A program made the position numbers and the translations under genes. A stretch of 64,000 bases of DNA from Brugia malayi. Taxonomy: Eukaryota > Nematoda > Chromadorea > Rhabditida > Onchocercidae. Within the stretch, counting starts at the first letter, position 1, and every line of letters starts with the position of its first letter. The notes beneath the pieces are model-generated. The model saw only the letters and a list, made by a program, of their open reading frames with translations, did no database searches and was not told the DNA's origin. Below are positions 1 to 11,809 of this stretch, one piece after another. The DNA is taken from NCBI RefSeq assembly GCF_000002995.4, contig NW_025062479.1, positions 19,216,721 through 19,280,720 on the forward strand, in the 5' to 3' direction.

Positions 1-3000
1 AAGACTGTAAATTTTGAATTATTTCATTATGTAGTAATAAGATTAATTACTGATCCCGAATGTCTCATAGATATTTGTACTCGAGGAAAATGATAGTATT
101 AGAAATGTTTCAAAATAAATAGGTATAATTATGGTAGTTTTTTATTAATGATTTACACTAGTAAATCATTGTCTGACAGATTCATTATCAGAATATTCAT
201 TCATTCAATTATTTGTTTAAGAAGTTACCTCCCTTTTGACGTTTTAAAATATTTTGATTTCAGGAAACTAGAAATGTGATATTTCTGATACAGAAAATGG
301 ATCAAAATCTTGAGTGCACATAGTGGTAATTCGAGTTATTCCTCGGGTCGAGTGTTGGTGAATGAAATATTCTGCTGGGTGACATGAATGGATCAAATTG
401 GTCATAACTGAATGCACAACCGGATCCCTTTTCAGCTAACTTGTTTACACAAGTGCAGTTAAATATAATCAAATTTATTAAGTTTTGGAAAGCTGACAAC
501 TTGACCTATTCATGTGTGGAAGGCTTTTTCTATTAGATGAATCCAAATATCATATTTTTTGAAGTGAAGATCTGGGCATTTAAAATTTCCAATGAAGCGA
601 TTTAAATATGTTATTTCTTAATTTCTGTAATTGAAATTATGTTATTCCATTCAAGTAACAAACTTTCAGATAAGTTCTTCGTTATGAAAATCGAATTTTA
701 AGAGTTTTCTTGCAAGATGATAGTCGACAAAACGAACTGCAAAATGTTGTATTTGCAAAACAATTTGCAATTTGCTCACTTTCTTAAATGCTTTAAAGAT
801 TTATTGCTACTATTAAAGGAAAAAAGAACATTAATTTACTAATTGTTATAATAAAATGATTAAGGTATATTTTTTTTAGTAAATAACATTGCTGACAGCT
901 CATCAATTTTTCAGCAGCAAGCAAAAATTTTAAGTACAGTATTGTGACAAAAAGTTAGGATGCACTTTGAAAATAAAATGAAATCCCAACAAGTACTCAT
1001 TCAAAATACAAATCACAAAATTTTTTAAAACAAATACATGCACTTCATGAACCACGTGAATGGAATTCACATATCACGTTACAAGTTATTGATTGGTCAT
1101 TTCATGTAGTCTTCTTTTTTTAGGATAATATTTTTGAAGGTGCTTTGTTAGATTAACAGTTTATTGATAAGCGTTATGTTTATTTGCAATTGATCATCCA
1201 TGCATTATTCGGTTAACTGATACACACGTCTGATATGTACGTATACCACTCGTGGACAGCTGCGTTTTAATAAGCATATTTCACTACTTTTCTTTGGTTT
1301 ATTATTAACAAAAGCCTTCAATATGGAAGTGATGATAATTTCAGTAAGATTATTCTTTTAGAACTGTAGCAAATAGTAAATGCAAGAACAGATAGTGTGG
1401 AATTGTGACGGAGTATGTGAAAACTTGAGGAAAAACTCTTTTCCGAAACTTTTAAAAATTTTAAGTAAATGGTTCATTTCATTCTTCTTCCCACTCTTTA
1501 AACACTGATCTTGTTGTGTTTTCAACAAATGATAGTTAAGTGAGCTGATCTCTTGCTTTACTACTAAAAGTCTTATAATCAAAGTTCAGTTCAAATGAAA
1601 TGATTTCATTACCCTTTTTTATATATCAAGAGTCAACAGCTTTGACTCCTTCAATTAACATGTAATGACTGATTATCATGCAATCATCTTATCATTATCC
1701 AAGAAGTTATTTCAGCCCATTACCTTCACACGAATGATATTAAATAGCATATCTTAATCAAGTTGCTTTCCGGTATTCTATTCCTATTACAATCACACTA
1801 GTGATGATAAAACCTAAAAGCCAGTTTTCTCGTGTAGAAAGAGAGGATGAAAACAGGGTTGATGACCTTATCTACGAGGCAAATCAGACACTATCACGAA
1901 GATTTCCTTTTCTTCCTTAATTTTGGTGGGTAATCGGATTGGTTGATTATTGGACCCATTTGAGGTCGAAAAACTTCCGTTACTACATGTTTTTTGGTAG
2001 AGAGACATCTCTGCTGGTAACAACAAAAAAAAAAAAAAAAATGTTTGCGAAAAGGGAAATTTGTTTGTCTCGCTTTGCTGCTCTGACAGTTATTCGTTCA
2101 TATAAAATGTTACAAATGACATTTATGCTCTTCTCTGAAAAGTTTAAGCTATCAGAAAAATTGTTCTGTTAGAGTGATTTTGCTGACCAATGGTCAACAA
2201 TTTTATAAAGGTCAAGCAGATATGAAATAATTAGAAAATCTCGGATTAGAAAATCGTTCATATCAATCTCCTCTGTACACGATGGGATTACATTCTCGAA
2301 TAGATCCATCCGGTTTGTCATAATGCTCCATAGGTTATCCGTTAGTATGAAATACATATATAATTCTTCGTCCTGCATTCTTTGCTTCCAAATATCTTTA
2401 TTTGTAAAAAATATTGTTTACTGTTTGAAACCGAATATTGCTTACTTACTTTTGTTTCGTTACTAATTTGTTGTCATATGTTGGAAATCTCGAAGATAGC
2501 TTTACGCATATATATTAGTTGGCTATTATTAGTTTGTTCTTAGTTTTAATTTTTAAAATAAATTTCTAACTTAAATACACTTCCCTTCAATTAATTTTCT
2601 TCAATCATGAAATTCTTTTGAATTCTTAATTATTTGTGATAACATTAAAATGAACAACACGCTAATTGGGAATTGTACTCCTAAGTAATAGTTATACCTA
2701 TAACTGAACTGACAGTTGGAAAAAGATCAAAATTTTTTGCAATCATAGCAATCTCATTGATTACAATTAGAAGATGGTTTTATTAAGATGAAATAATGAA
2801 TTAAAATTAAAAATGAACAATTGATCACTTTTCTGGTTTGACAGTCAATCAATGTAATGGCCAGTTGTTCAATCTCAGGATGCAAGATTGCATCAAAGAT
2901 AGAACTTCTCAATGAAGCAAATTTTTTACTTTTCAGTTATAAACGTAAAGAACGGTAGCAAGAAAATTGATTTGAATTTGAACGAATAAGGTGATAAATT

Positions 3001-4449
3001 ACTTTAGAAGAGAGTTATGAACAATTAAATAAATTTAATTTTTATTGTTTATGTGAAGAATCAATGTAACAAAGTAATTATGTCAAATTGCAGGTTATAA
3101 ATAATAATGCTTTTGGATACTTTTTAAATAATTTGGAAAGCTTGAAGATTGGAGCTTTTTGAAGGGGGCCGTTAAGCTAGTCAACGCTTCGAGAGGATTA
3201 ATTTCGTCTTTTAAGACACTTGCTGAGTATAAAAACTTAATTGCATAGCTCTTTTAGTTGTTAGTTCAAAAAGAGTTACCTAAACATCTATTAAACTTTT
3301 TTTTGTCGAGAAGTTATGGAACTTAAGAATTTCTTCCTTACTCACTGACCAGTTTTTGTTTTATCACTAATTTGTTGTCACATGTTTGTAAATCTCGAAG
3401 CTAGCTTAAAGTTTTATGCATATGTACTAGTTAGTTAATTAGTTATCACTAGTTTGTCCTCAATTTTAGTTTATTAAATAAACTTTTCACTTAAATACAC
3501 TCTTCCTTCAATCATGAAATTCTTTCGAATTCTGAATAATTTGAGACAACATTAGAATAGAAAATACAACTAATTAGGACTTGTACTGCTAAGTAATAGT
3601 TATACCAATAACTAAAGATTAAGTTAAACTGGAAGAGAACCGGTAACTTGTTCGAGAAATGAACTTGGCTAATTTAGATCAATTATATGACTAAAAGCTA
3701 TATGCATAGAAGAACTGGAACTTATATGTCGGATATACCGGAATTTACAATCGTTCCAAAACTTGCTCTGATTAATCTGAGTTTCCTTTATACATTCCTA
3801 ACATAATCGGTTTACATTCACTCATGCATAATTCTTTGCAAACATTAGTTTCGCATTAATTCTGCATTCCGAATTATAAATTTATTTGTAATTTAGTGTT
3901 CCTTTACCAGCGGAACAATCATTCAAAATGACAGCATACAAGATTATTTTTAATAATGATCAAATTTCTATTATAAATTTCCTCCTCAATTAAAGCAATT
4001 TATTACACTTTTATTATTAAATTTCTCTTCTTTTAAGCTGAAATTATAATATAGAAAAGTGTGAAATATATGTTTTAATGTGAACTTTGAAGTCGTAAGA
4101 GAATTTGTTTTCCTAGTTTTTGTTTATAGAAACAAACATGTATTCATAATTCCATGAATTAGCCGTCAAATATACTTTTTCGATAATTAGTGTGGTTCTA
4201 ATTATTGCACTTAATCTTAAGTGATGATTACATTTCCGGTGATCTATTCAAGAATAATTCTTTTGTTCTATGTTAAACCAGTTAAACAGTATTTAATATT
4301 GATCGTCCATGTTCAGATCTTCCAAGATTGATTAATGAGCATTAAAATATGCATGCAAAATTTAAAGAGTTTAGTAAAAAGGTGCTGTGTAAAAAAAGTT
4401 CAAAAAACAGGTAACTAGTACTATAGTCAGTTAGAGCTCATAAATTATT
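1..4449. other. gene-poor region
   Basis: No ORF here has coding-like composition, flanking splice sites or family similarity; the short ORFs look like chance open frames in AT-rich DNA. It holds an A-run at about 2024-2040 and a diverged direct duplication, listed separately. Untranslated exons or regulatory DNA cannot be excluded. Confidence 0.6.
2440..3614. repeat. diverged direct duplication (two copies, 2440-2708 and 3337-3614)
   Basis: Two blocks of about 270 bases lie about 900 bases apart in the same orientation. Shared stretches occur in the same order: CTAATTTGTTGTCA, AAATCTCGAAG, CACTTAAATACACTC-like, CAATCATGAAATTCTTT and CTAAGTAATAGTTATACC. The copies differ by many substitutions and small indels, so the event is not recent. 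No terminal inverted repeats or coding potential were seen, so a mobile-element origin is not shown. Confidence 0.7.
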
Positions 4450-4479
4450 TTGCTTAGAAAGAGTCGATTTGTAAAAAAA

Positions 4480-4770
4480 AACACAACCAGGTGTTTCACT
4501 TCAAGCAGCGCCAATGGCGTAGCTGCAAATGGTAAGATCATTTTGATAAATGGCCTAAATTTGTACTTTCAAGATAGTGGTAAAGGTTTGAAATTTGTCA
4601 TTTCTTACTTTATTTGTTCATTTTTTAATGTGGTATAAAAATAAATTTTTCAAATGCAGAAGAACAAAGCGTAATGCTTGATCTTTTGTTGGCTTTCAAA
4701 GCAAGACCTTCCTTGAACCTACCACCTCGAACAGAATTTACACAACTTGGAAAAGTATAAACAGGAAAGG
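4480..4770 (+). pseudogene. possible fragment of an alpha/beta-hydrolase (BPHL-like) gene
   Basis: A short frame preceded by a possible acceptor (ACAACCAG) encodes a segment ending NGLNLYFQDSGKG, followed by a GT donor at about 4585. This resembles the start of biphenyl-hydrolase-like serine hydrolases, where a Val-Asn-Gly strand is followed by Tyr-Gln-x-x-Gly-x-Gly. A second frame after an AG at about 4660 begins EEQSVML but then loses the expected oxyanion-hole strand and meets a stop at about 4760. No catalytic Ser, Asp or His exon was found in the next kilobase. It could be a relic or a chance match; support is weak. Confidence 0.2.
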
Positions 4771-5364
4771 AAACAAATTCTTGCATAATTAATATACAAA
4801 TTATTCACTTGATAGCACTGAAGATGGTAGTTAAATAAGTACTAATGGTAATATTATTAACTAAAATGAAGTAATGATGAAAAACTTTGAAACTTGGGAA
4901 TATTTTTAAAAAATCTCGCGTCATTTCCAACTTTTTTCACTACTGCTTCAATTTTCTTCCATTTTTTACCACATAAAGTTACCATTATCATTTTATTAAC
5001 TTCACTGTTAACTTTCTGCTCATTTTTATGGTATTTACCACTTTTAATTTACTTTCATCTCTTTAATTTGCTCATATAACTTGGTCATTATGTCATACAT
5101 TAACTTGATAGATAAGACTTTTGAACGAACTTTTTAATTTTATTTTCCCCAACTCATGCATTTATATTTCTTGCTATGAACATTTTTGCTAGAAAAAAAA
5201 AACGGAAGCCGCATTAAATTTAAATTAATCCACGTTTGCTTAATTTACACATCTCATAAAGTGGTTCAGTTTCAAATGGTTTACCAATTATTAATTGAAA
5301 AATAAGCAGTTGAGCACAAAAAGATTTAATCTTAATGAATTTAGGCTGCAGAAAAATCTGGACG

Positions 5365-8300
5365 ATGCTATTCCATTTCTCTGTTGTATTTATTTGTTAT
5401 TATGTTGGCACTGTTGCATGTGAGTTGATTTAAGATTATTTGAGAAATAAAAAGTGGCAGAGTTTTTGACAGTGTCCAATAAGCCATCGAAAATTAAAAG
5501 GAAGAGCTGTAGAATCAGTTTGTTATTACATTTATTTTAAAAATCAAGAGCATCAAATAGAGCTTGTTGGGTTGTAGTAGGTGAATTGAAGTAGGGTACA
5601 GAGAATTTTCAGCTCAAATGATTTATGGAATATACCATTTCAATGAGGAACAAAGGAGGCAAATAATCGCAGTTCACAATCAGTTACGGGCTCGGGAACC
5701 AGCATCAAACATGCAGGAATTAGTTTGGGATCAACAGCTCGCTGACCTGGCGTACGGTCACGCTAAACGATGTGATGCTTGGCATCGTAGCGGTCAGTCT
5801 TTCGAAAAATTGGAGGTGCAACAATAATTTCTACACTTAAAAAGCGTAACTGCATTGGACTATCAACTGAAGCATTTTAGCTTACGAACGACAAGGTCAT
5901 GGTTATTCTTATATTGGTGAAAATATTTGGTGGAGTAATGAAGCTTATCTACGGTCCAATCTGCAGTCAGCAATGTTAGATTTCTTCAACGAAAGACTAT
6001 ATTATGATTACAATACAAATAAATGTATGAAAGGTGCTCAGTGTGGACATTATACACAGGTTTTAATTTAACAATTAACGTCAATAATGTGGTGATATGA
6101 TTAAGTCTCATATCTTTATTCCCAGAGAAACACATGAAAGCAGCAGTTTCCTTTAATAAAATATTGTTTTGTTCATTTATTTTGTCAGTTCCTGGAAAAA
6201 ATTCTTCATATGCATTCATAGCTTTAATATTATTATTTAATTTTTTCAAATTTATTTAATTTTCTCCTTAGAATATGTCATTTAAATTCAAACCAAAGAA
6301 AAAAATTCTAATTAAATACACTGTTTATCATATGGTTCAGAGTGTTATTCATTTCAATCTTTCTCAAAAATATATCTTTCAAAAATACAAAGGAAATTTT
6401 CTTACATCTTGTCATTTTTTTACCTCATCTGTTTTTAACACAAAAAAAGTTATTTGCAATTCTCACTACTGTTTAGACACTTTGAAAATTTCAAACTTTT
6501 TAAAAAGATGCAAAAGAATGATAACTGCACTTTTTGAAATGACTTACTTCGCGATAGATAAATTCACCAATGATGTTTACTCACCAGCTTATGCAGAATA
6601 TCTTATTTTAAAGCTATCTTTTGGTCCCAGTTCATTTAACATTATCTGTTCAGATTATTTACAGCGCAATTCAATTTAGTTTGATTCCATTAATCAAATT
6701 AGTATTTTCACTTGATTCTATATTTGTAGCAAAATTTCAATGCAACAAGACTGATTTTTAAATGATATGAAAGGAATATTCAAAAAATATTGTAATTGTC
6801 ATAAAACTATCTTATGAGGTGCCATTTTGCAGAATAAAATGCTCTAAGTTCGATTAGACAATTAACATTTAGGAAAATGATTACTTTTATAAAATTTATC
6901 AATTTATAGCAATTTTATTTAAATGTTTGAATGTCGGGAATATTTCTAAAGAAATTCTGCAGTATGTTTGGGGTGAAACATGTGCTGTGGGTTGCGCTGC
7001 AGTTCATTGCAACGGTATCAAAAATGGAAGAGGTATAAATCAAGGACATATTATTATCTGTAATTATGGTGAAGGGTAAGTTATTGATCACATGTCTGCT
7101 ATCCTTTAGTAATTCAATCCCTATTTAAGCTGCTTAATTATAAAAATTATTAATGTCAGTGCATGTTATGAATGGACGGTGATTTAGTGTACATACATTT
7201 TATGTTAGTAAATTAATTATTGAATTTCGTTTAATAGTCAAACTGGAAACTTTATTAAACAAGCTAATGAAATATTTTTATGAAATTTGTGTATGCCATA
7301 ATTTTGCAGTGGCAATCAATTTGGGAAACGGCCTTATATCTTTGGGCCACGATGTTCTAATTGTCGATGTGGCGGAGAATGTACTTCAGAAGGCCTCTGT
7401 CGTAAGCTTATTAAAAATCTTTTCGGCTACTCTGAAATTTCAGAACCACCTTCCAATTTGTAGCAATTTAGTTTGAGCGCATATTCTGCATAACAATTGC
7501 TTTCTACTTCATCGTCTCATCATGTTTGTATTTGTTGGCCTGTTATCTTACTGAAAATTAGAACTTAACATTTCGTCAAACTGCAGCTCCGTGCTGCTCA
7601 GGCATGCGTTATTCGCAGCAAGGTAATTTCTTGCCTTCACCGATACTAAGAACACAACAGTCCCGTAAATCATGGCAAAACAAGATAGGTGTGCAGCAAA
7701 AGCATAAAAACTATCAGCAAAATGGAAATGGCAAATTATATAATTATGGTAATTCCTTTTTTGAATCCGACGAAATTGATCTCAAAAATTAATACTTGAT
7801 AAAATTCAAAAAAAAAAGTGTCTTTTATTTTCTTCATCCATTATCAAACATTTACTCCGATTTGTCCGTTATAACTTGAAAATACTGAGTGCAATACATT
7901 TAGAATTGAATAACTTAAGTTTAGCTAGAAGTAGAATGAATGGAAGTACATTTTCATTTAAGTACATTATCTCTTCAGCTTATGTTTTTAAATAGAAATG
8001 AAATTTTAGAGTGTCGAGACTTTGAGCCATTTTGTGAGCATTGGGCTCGAAATGTCGGATGCTACAGTAAGCATCGAAATTTCATGATGAAACGGTGTCC
8101 TAAAACTTGCAATACTTGTTATCCATTTTTTTCTGCTGTTAATCAAGGTGAATATTTTATATATGCATTCGGTTCATCATGTTTATTTCGAGTTAATTAA
8201 CTTAAAGTTCTGAAATAAGGAATCATTTGACTTATTTGAATTTTTAAGATAATGAATAATATCAAATTTTTTTAATGTTTAGTTAACGAAGGTCAACTGA

Positions 8301-8677
8301 TAATTGATCTTCTTCAACATACAGATTTTACGAAAATCATATTAGTATGGGTTAGATTATAATTTAATTTTTTAAAGTGTTATTTCCTTTCATTTTTCTC
8401 TAAAAACTTGAAAGAAAAAATGAAGAAGTTTAGATTGGTTAAAGCAGAAAAGTTTGTAGGAGATGCGCATCCTGTCAATTGCGTTATTTCAGTGCGCAGC
8501 TGTATTGATAATAATCGAAATTGTAATCTTTGGGCACAACATGGTGAATGTTACGGCTCTCGAAAAGCGTATATGGCAGCGAATTGTCGATTTTCTTGCG
8601 CTCTTTGCACTCCATCGAGCTATTATGAACGCAAATATCAGAGTAATAGTTTCAACGATATATTAATTAAAATTTGA
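5365..8677 (+). CDS. secreted CAP (SCP/TAPS) domain protein with two C-terminal ShK domains
   Basis: Eight exons join in phase: 5365-5419, 5613-5792, 5881-6059, 6963-7075, 7310-7401, 7587-7748, 8010-8147 and 8493-8677, giving 367 residues. The start gives a hydrophobic signal peptide (MLFHFSVVFICYYVGTVA). The CAP domain runs from about residue 20 to 200. It has HNQLRARE in the first helix, a Cys-x-x-x-His pair (CDAWHR), GENIWW, GHYTQYVW close to the CAP1 signature (Tyr where an aliphatic residue is usual) and IIICNYGEGGN as the CAP2 signature, so the conserved His/Glu cavity is present. A Cys-rich hinge follows, then a basic Gln/Asn-rich linker. Two six-cysteine ShK modules lie at about residues 260-300 and 307-345. 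CAP proteins of this kind are exported by nematodes and related to venom-allergen-like proteins; the precise function here is unknown. The first exon and alternative splicing are the main uncertainties. Confidence 0.9.
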
Positions 8678-8801
8678 AAGAAAAGAGTTGATTAATGTGG
8701 ACATAGTCATTTTGTACCTTTAAAAGACACCAGGCAAATTCTAAAATGCTTTATTCAGTGAAATGATAGACAGAAAGTGGCTCCTTTAATCTTACCACTC
8801 T

Positions 8802-8939
8802 TCATTTTCCAAACTTTTTCTTCTGAACTTGAAATTTTACTGCTGTTTTTGTAGGACGGCGAAGGAATTGGAATTCTTTGTTATCATCAGATTCCATTTT
8901 GTTACCTTCAACATCGAACAATTTTGGATTAATGCGCAT
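8802..8939 (-). CDS. short basic ORF, unassigned (possible terminal exon)
   Basis: A 45-residue frame on the minus strand begins MRINPKLFDVEGNK and ends in a Lys-rich tail (KFQVQKKKFGK) before the stop. The frame stays open a few codons upstream of the Met, to a stop at about 8960. It could therefore be a very small gene or the last exon of a gene whose other exons I could not find between 8.95 and 10.6 kb. It lies about 120 bases beyond the CAP gene stop, on the opposite strand. No family was recognised. Confidence 0.3.
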   Translation of the reverse strand: MRINPKLFDVEGNKMESDDNKEFQFLRRPTKTAVKFQVQKKKFGK

Positions 8940-10613
8940 GCGGTAAATGTTTGGAAGAAACTATTTATTTATTCATTCATTAGTTCATAAAGATCACGCA
9001 GGAATGAGAGAAATTTAAGTTTTAGCGAAGTGTTAAAATTTTAAAACTACGATTCTTAATGAAGCACATTGTATCTTTTTAAAAAGAATTACTGTAACTC
9101 AGGCCTTCGGTTTTTGACTTGTAACTAGCATTTTTGGTAAATGTCCTCAAAAATACATCTTTTATAATCATTGTTCAGTTCACTGTTATGTCTGAAAGAT
9201 TAACTGAGCTTGTGTGTTTTGCCTCAAATATAAATCTTTTTTCTTGTAGCTTTTTCTTATCAATCAGATAGTATCCAAGTATCTCTCTGGTAGATTACTT
9301 ATTCCAGATTTCCTTTGTACCATGCATATTGTATTTACCACACACATGTACAATTTTCTCGAGAGTATGAGGCTATCAATCAATGACCCTTGATAAATCA
9401 TTGGAGATTTGTCGTTTCTTGTCCTCTATATCTCTGCATTTTTAAAATTCCAGCTGTTTTCTCAATTTTCTTTCAATTATGCTGTGCAATCTGTAGATTT
9501 CCACCAATATATTATAATTTGTTTAACGAAAAGGAAAAAAAAAATATTCTCTTATTTATTGCTTAATTTACTGCTTAAGATTTGTCATTAGAAATTAATC
9601 ACAGTCAGCTATATTTAAACATAAATTTAGCAACAGTTAAGGCTACTTTAAATATAAAATTCACATGTGACCCTATGACACTGTTTTTGTTATTGTTGCT
9701 ATTGCAATATTTCCTCATAAAACATTTATTTCTGTTGTAATTCTTATTCGAACTCAATTTTTTGTCTTGCTATTGTTAAAGAAAACATTGATATGAAAGA
9801 GGCAAATTTCAATTTAAAACATGAATCTATTCTTTAATTAAAATCTCTGTTTCCTTTACGGATAGAAAAGTTATCTGATAGATTTTATTAAACATAAGTA
9901 GGCATGAATGTTAACACCAATTAAATCTGTGCTATCGATTCTTACAAATCTTCCTTTCTTAATTAAACTTCGTGTCTGTTATTGTAGTATTACTTTGCAT
10001 ACAAGATTTGTATAATTTAATGAAATGTAAAAGTCACTATTATAATTTAATGTATTTCAATTACTGCCAGTAAAAGTGCTCATTTGTATGAGAAATTGAA
10101 ATTAATCACAATCACGTAAGCCAAAGGAGAAGCAATTTATGTGAAATCTCTGGAAAATAACAGAGCTTAATTATTAGGCGTCTGTAACCATAGTCCAACA
10201 TTGTTCTATCAAATCGAAGTGAAACTATTATATTCAAATAGATGACGAAAACTTCGGAATATACATCTATTATTTCTAATTAAACTTTAATATATTCGGC
10301 ATATTCCATATTCTCAACCATTATGCAATTTGGTTTATCCACACATCTGGTCTAAATTTTAGGTTCATTGAGATTATGAATTGTAAACGTGGAATTAGCA
10401 TATATGCAAAATGTCCGCCACTTCATTTCTCTTAAATTTCATTTCTCTGTCTGAATAATATCTTGCAAATAAAGTAAGCATTTAGATATAGTTGTTTTAT
10501 AGTAAAAATATCAGATTTTTATCACAATTGCAGCGATTTCTATTGGTTCTTTGAATTTTGAGCAAACTATGGTGGGGTAATATATTCTTCCAGAGGGCAG
10601 TTTTTTTTACAAA
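8940..10613. other. intergenic region without recognisable gene
   Basis: AT-rich sequence with only short chance ORFs. No splice-consistent exons, RNA gene or clear repeat were seen. Confidence 0.55.
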
Positions 10614-11289
10614 ATGGATTTTGAGTCATCTGTACAAATATTTCCCAAATGGTGCGATCCTTTGTTCCGGAAATTATCGGATGTGATTTTCAAATATCCT
10701 GGTCCAGTTGTTATGATTGCGTTGATTTGCTGCATCATTCATATTATTTTCAAAAAAATTATCGATCCTCAGCTCTATGAATTTTACAGTAAACATTTCT
10801 CTTTCACTCCACAAGTAATAGTTTATTGAAATATAAATAAAAGAGTGAACAGAGAGTTCTGAAAATTATAGAGTCGGGAAGAAATTCTCTTCTCCTTCAG
10901 AATCCATTTTGCGATATGAAGCCACATTGCAGTTGTTGAAAGATGAGCTAGAAAAGAATTATGAAGAATATCAATGGAACAATCCTCAATTCTGCAAAGC
11001 TTATCTTGCGGTAAGGTTTGAAGGAAATGATACAAATTCATTAGATTATCCAAAAAAAAAAATCTAAAAATAACGTTTTGCTCTTTAAATTTAACATCCA
11101 AATCAAGTCACTAAAGTTGCGCCTCATTTTATTACTATTTTCAAAAATATAGATGAAAAGGGAACATTGCAGTTATATGCAGCATATCGCGAACTCCGGA
11201 TGATGGCCAAACGAGATTACCGTGGGGAGATTGACCCGAACGATATACGATGGATTCACTTCGACCATATCAAAACTTTGAACAGATAA
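10614..11289 (+). CDS. small single-pass membrane protein, unknown
   Basis: Three exons fit in phase: 10614-10788, 10901-11010 and 11161-11289, giving 137 residues. Residues about 30-49 (GPVVMIALICCIIHIIF) form one transmembrane segment. A charged region likely to be helical follows (LQLLKDELEKNYEEY), and the C terminus is basic and polar (ending DHIKTLNR). The last acceptor (GAAAAG) is weaker than the TTTTCAG type used elsewhere, but it alone keeps the frame. I do not recognise the family. A small organelle-membrane protein would fit size and layout, but that is inference. Confidence 0.55.
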
Positions 11290-11809
11290 AAAGCAGTCGG
11301 CAATATGTCGCTAGTTTGCTAAAACAGTTTTCACATAAATTTCATTTCCTTCCTGTCCAAATCAATCACGAAATCTAAAGTAACTACTCTTGCAGTTACT
11401 TTAGATGGATCACATAGGTATGTCAAAGTGACAACTAGCGAATATATGCGCATAATTAAATCTGCGTGTTGCATGCATTTGTGTTGTTGTCATCAAACTC
11501 ATTATGCAGTGCAGTTCATGATGTTGCAAATAAAGTAAAGAATGCAACAAAATACGGCTTTTATGCATTAAAAAAATGTATGAAATGCAAGGACAAATAA
11601 ATGAGAAATAATTACGAAACTGAAATTAGATGACAGCGACAGGTCATATTAACAAGAAGGTCAATGTTTTTGGTGATTTGTAGATGAGATTCAGGTTGAC
11701 AGAAAAAGAATAAGCTTATATTAAATGGAAACTAAACACAATAATAACTATGAAAAAGTTACATGGAACGAAAGGTCGGCTTTAATCCAATAGAACTTCG
11801 GAAAATATA

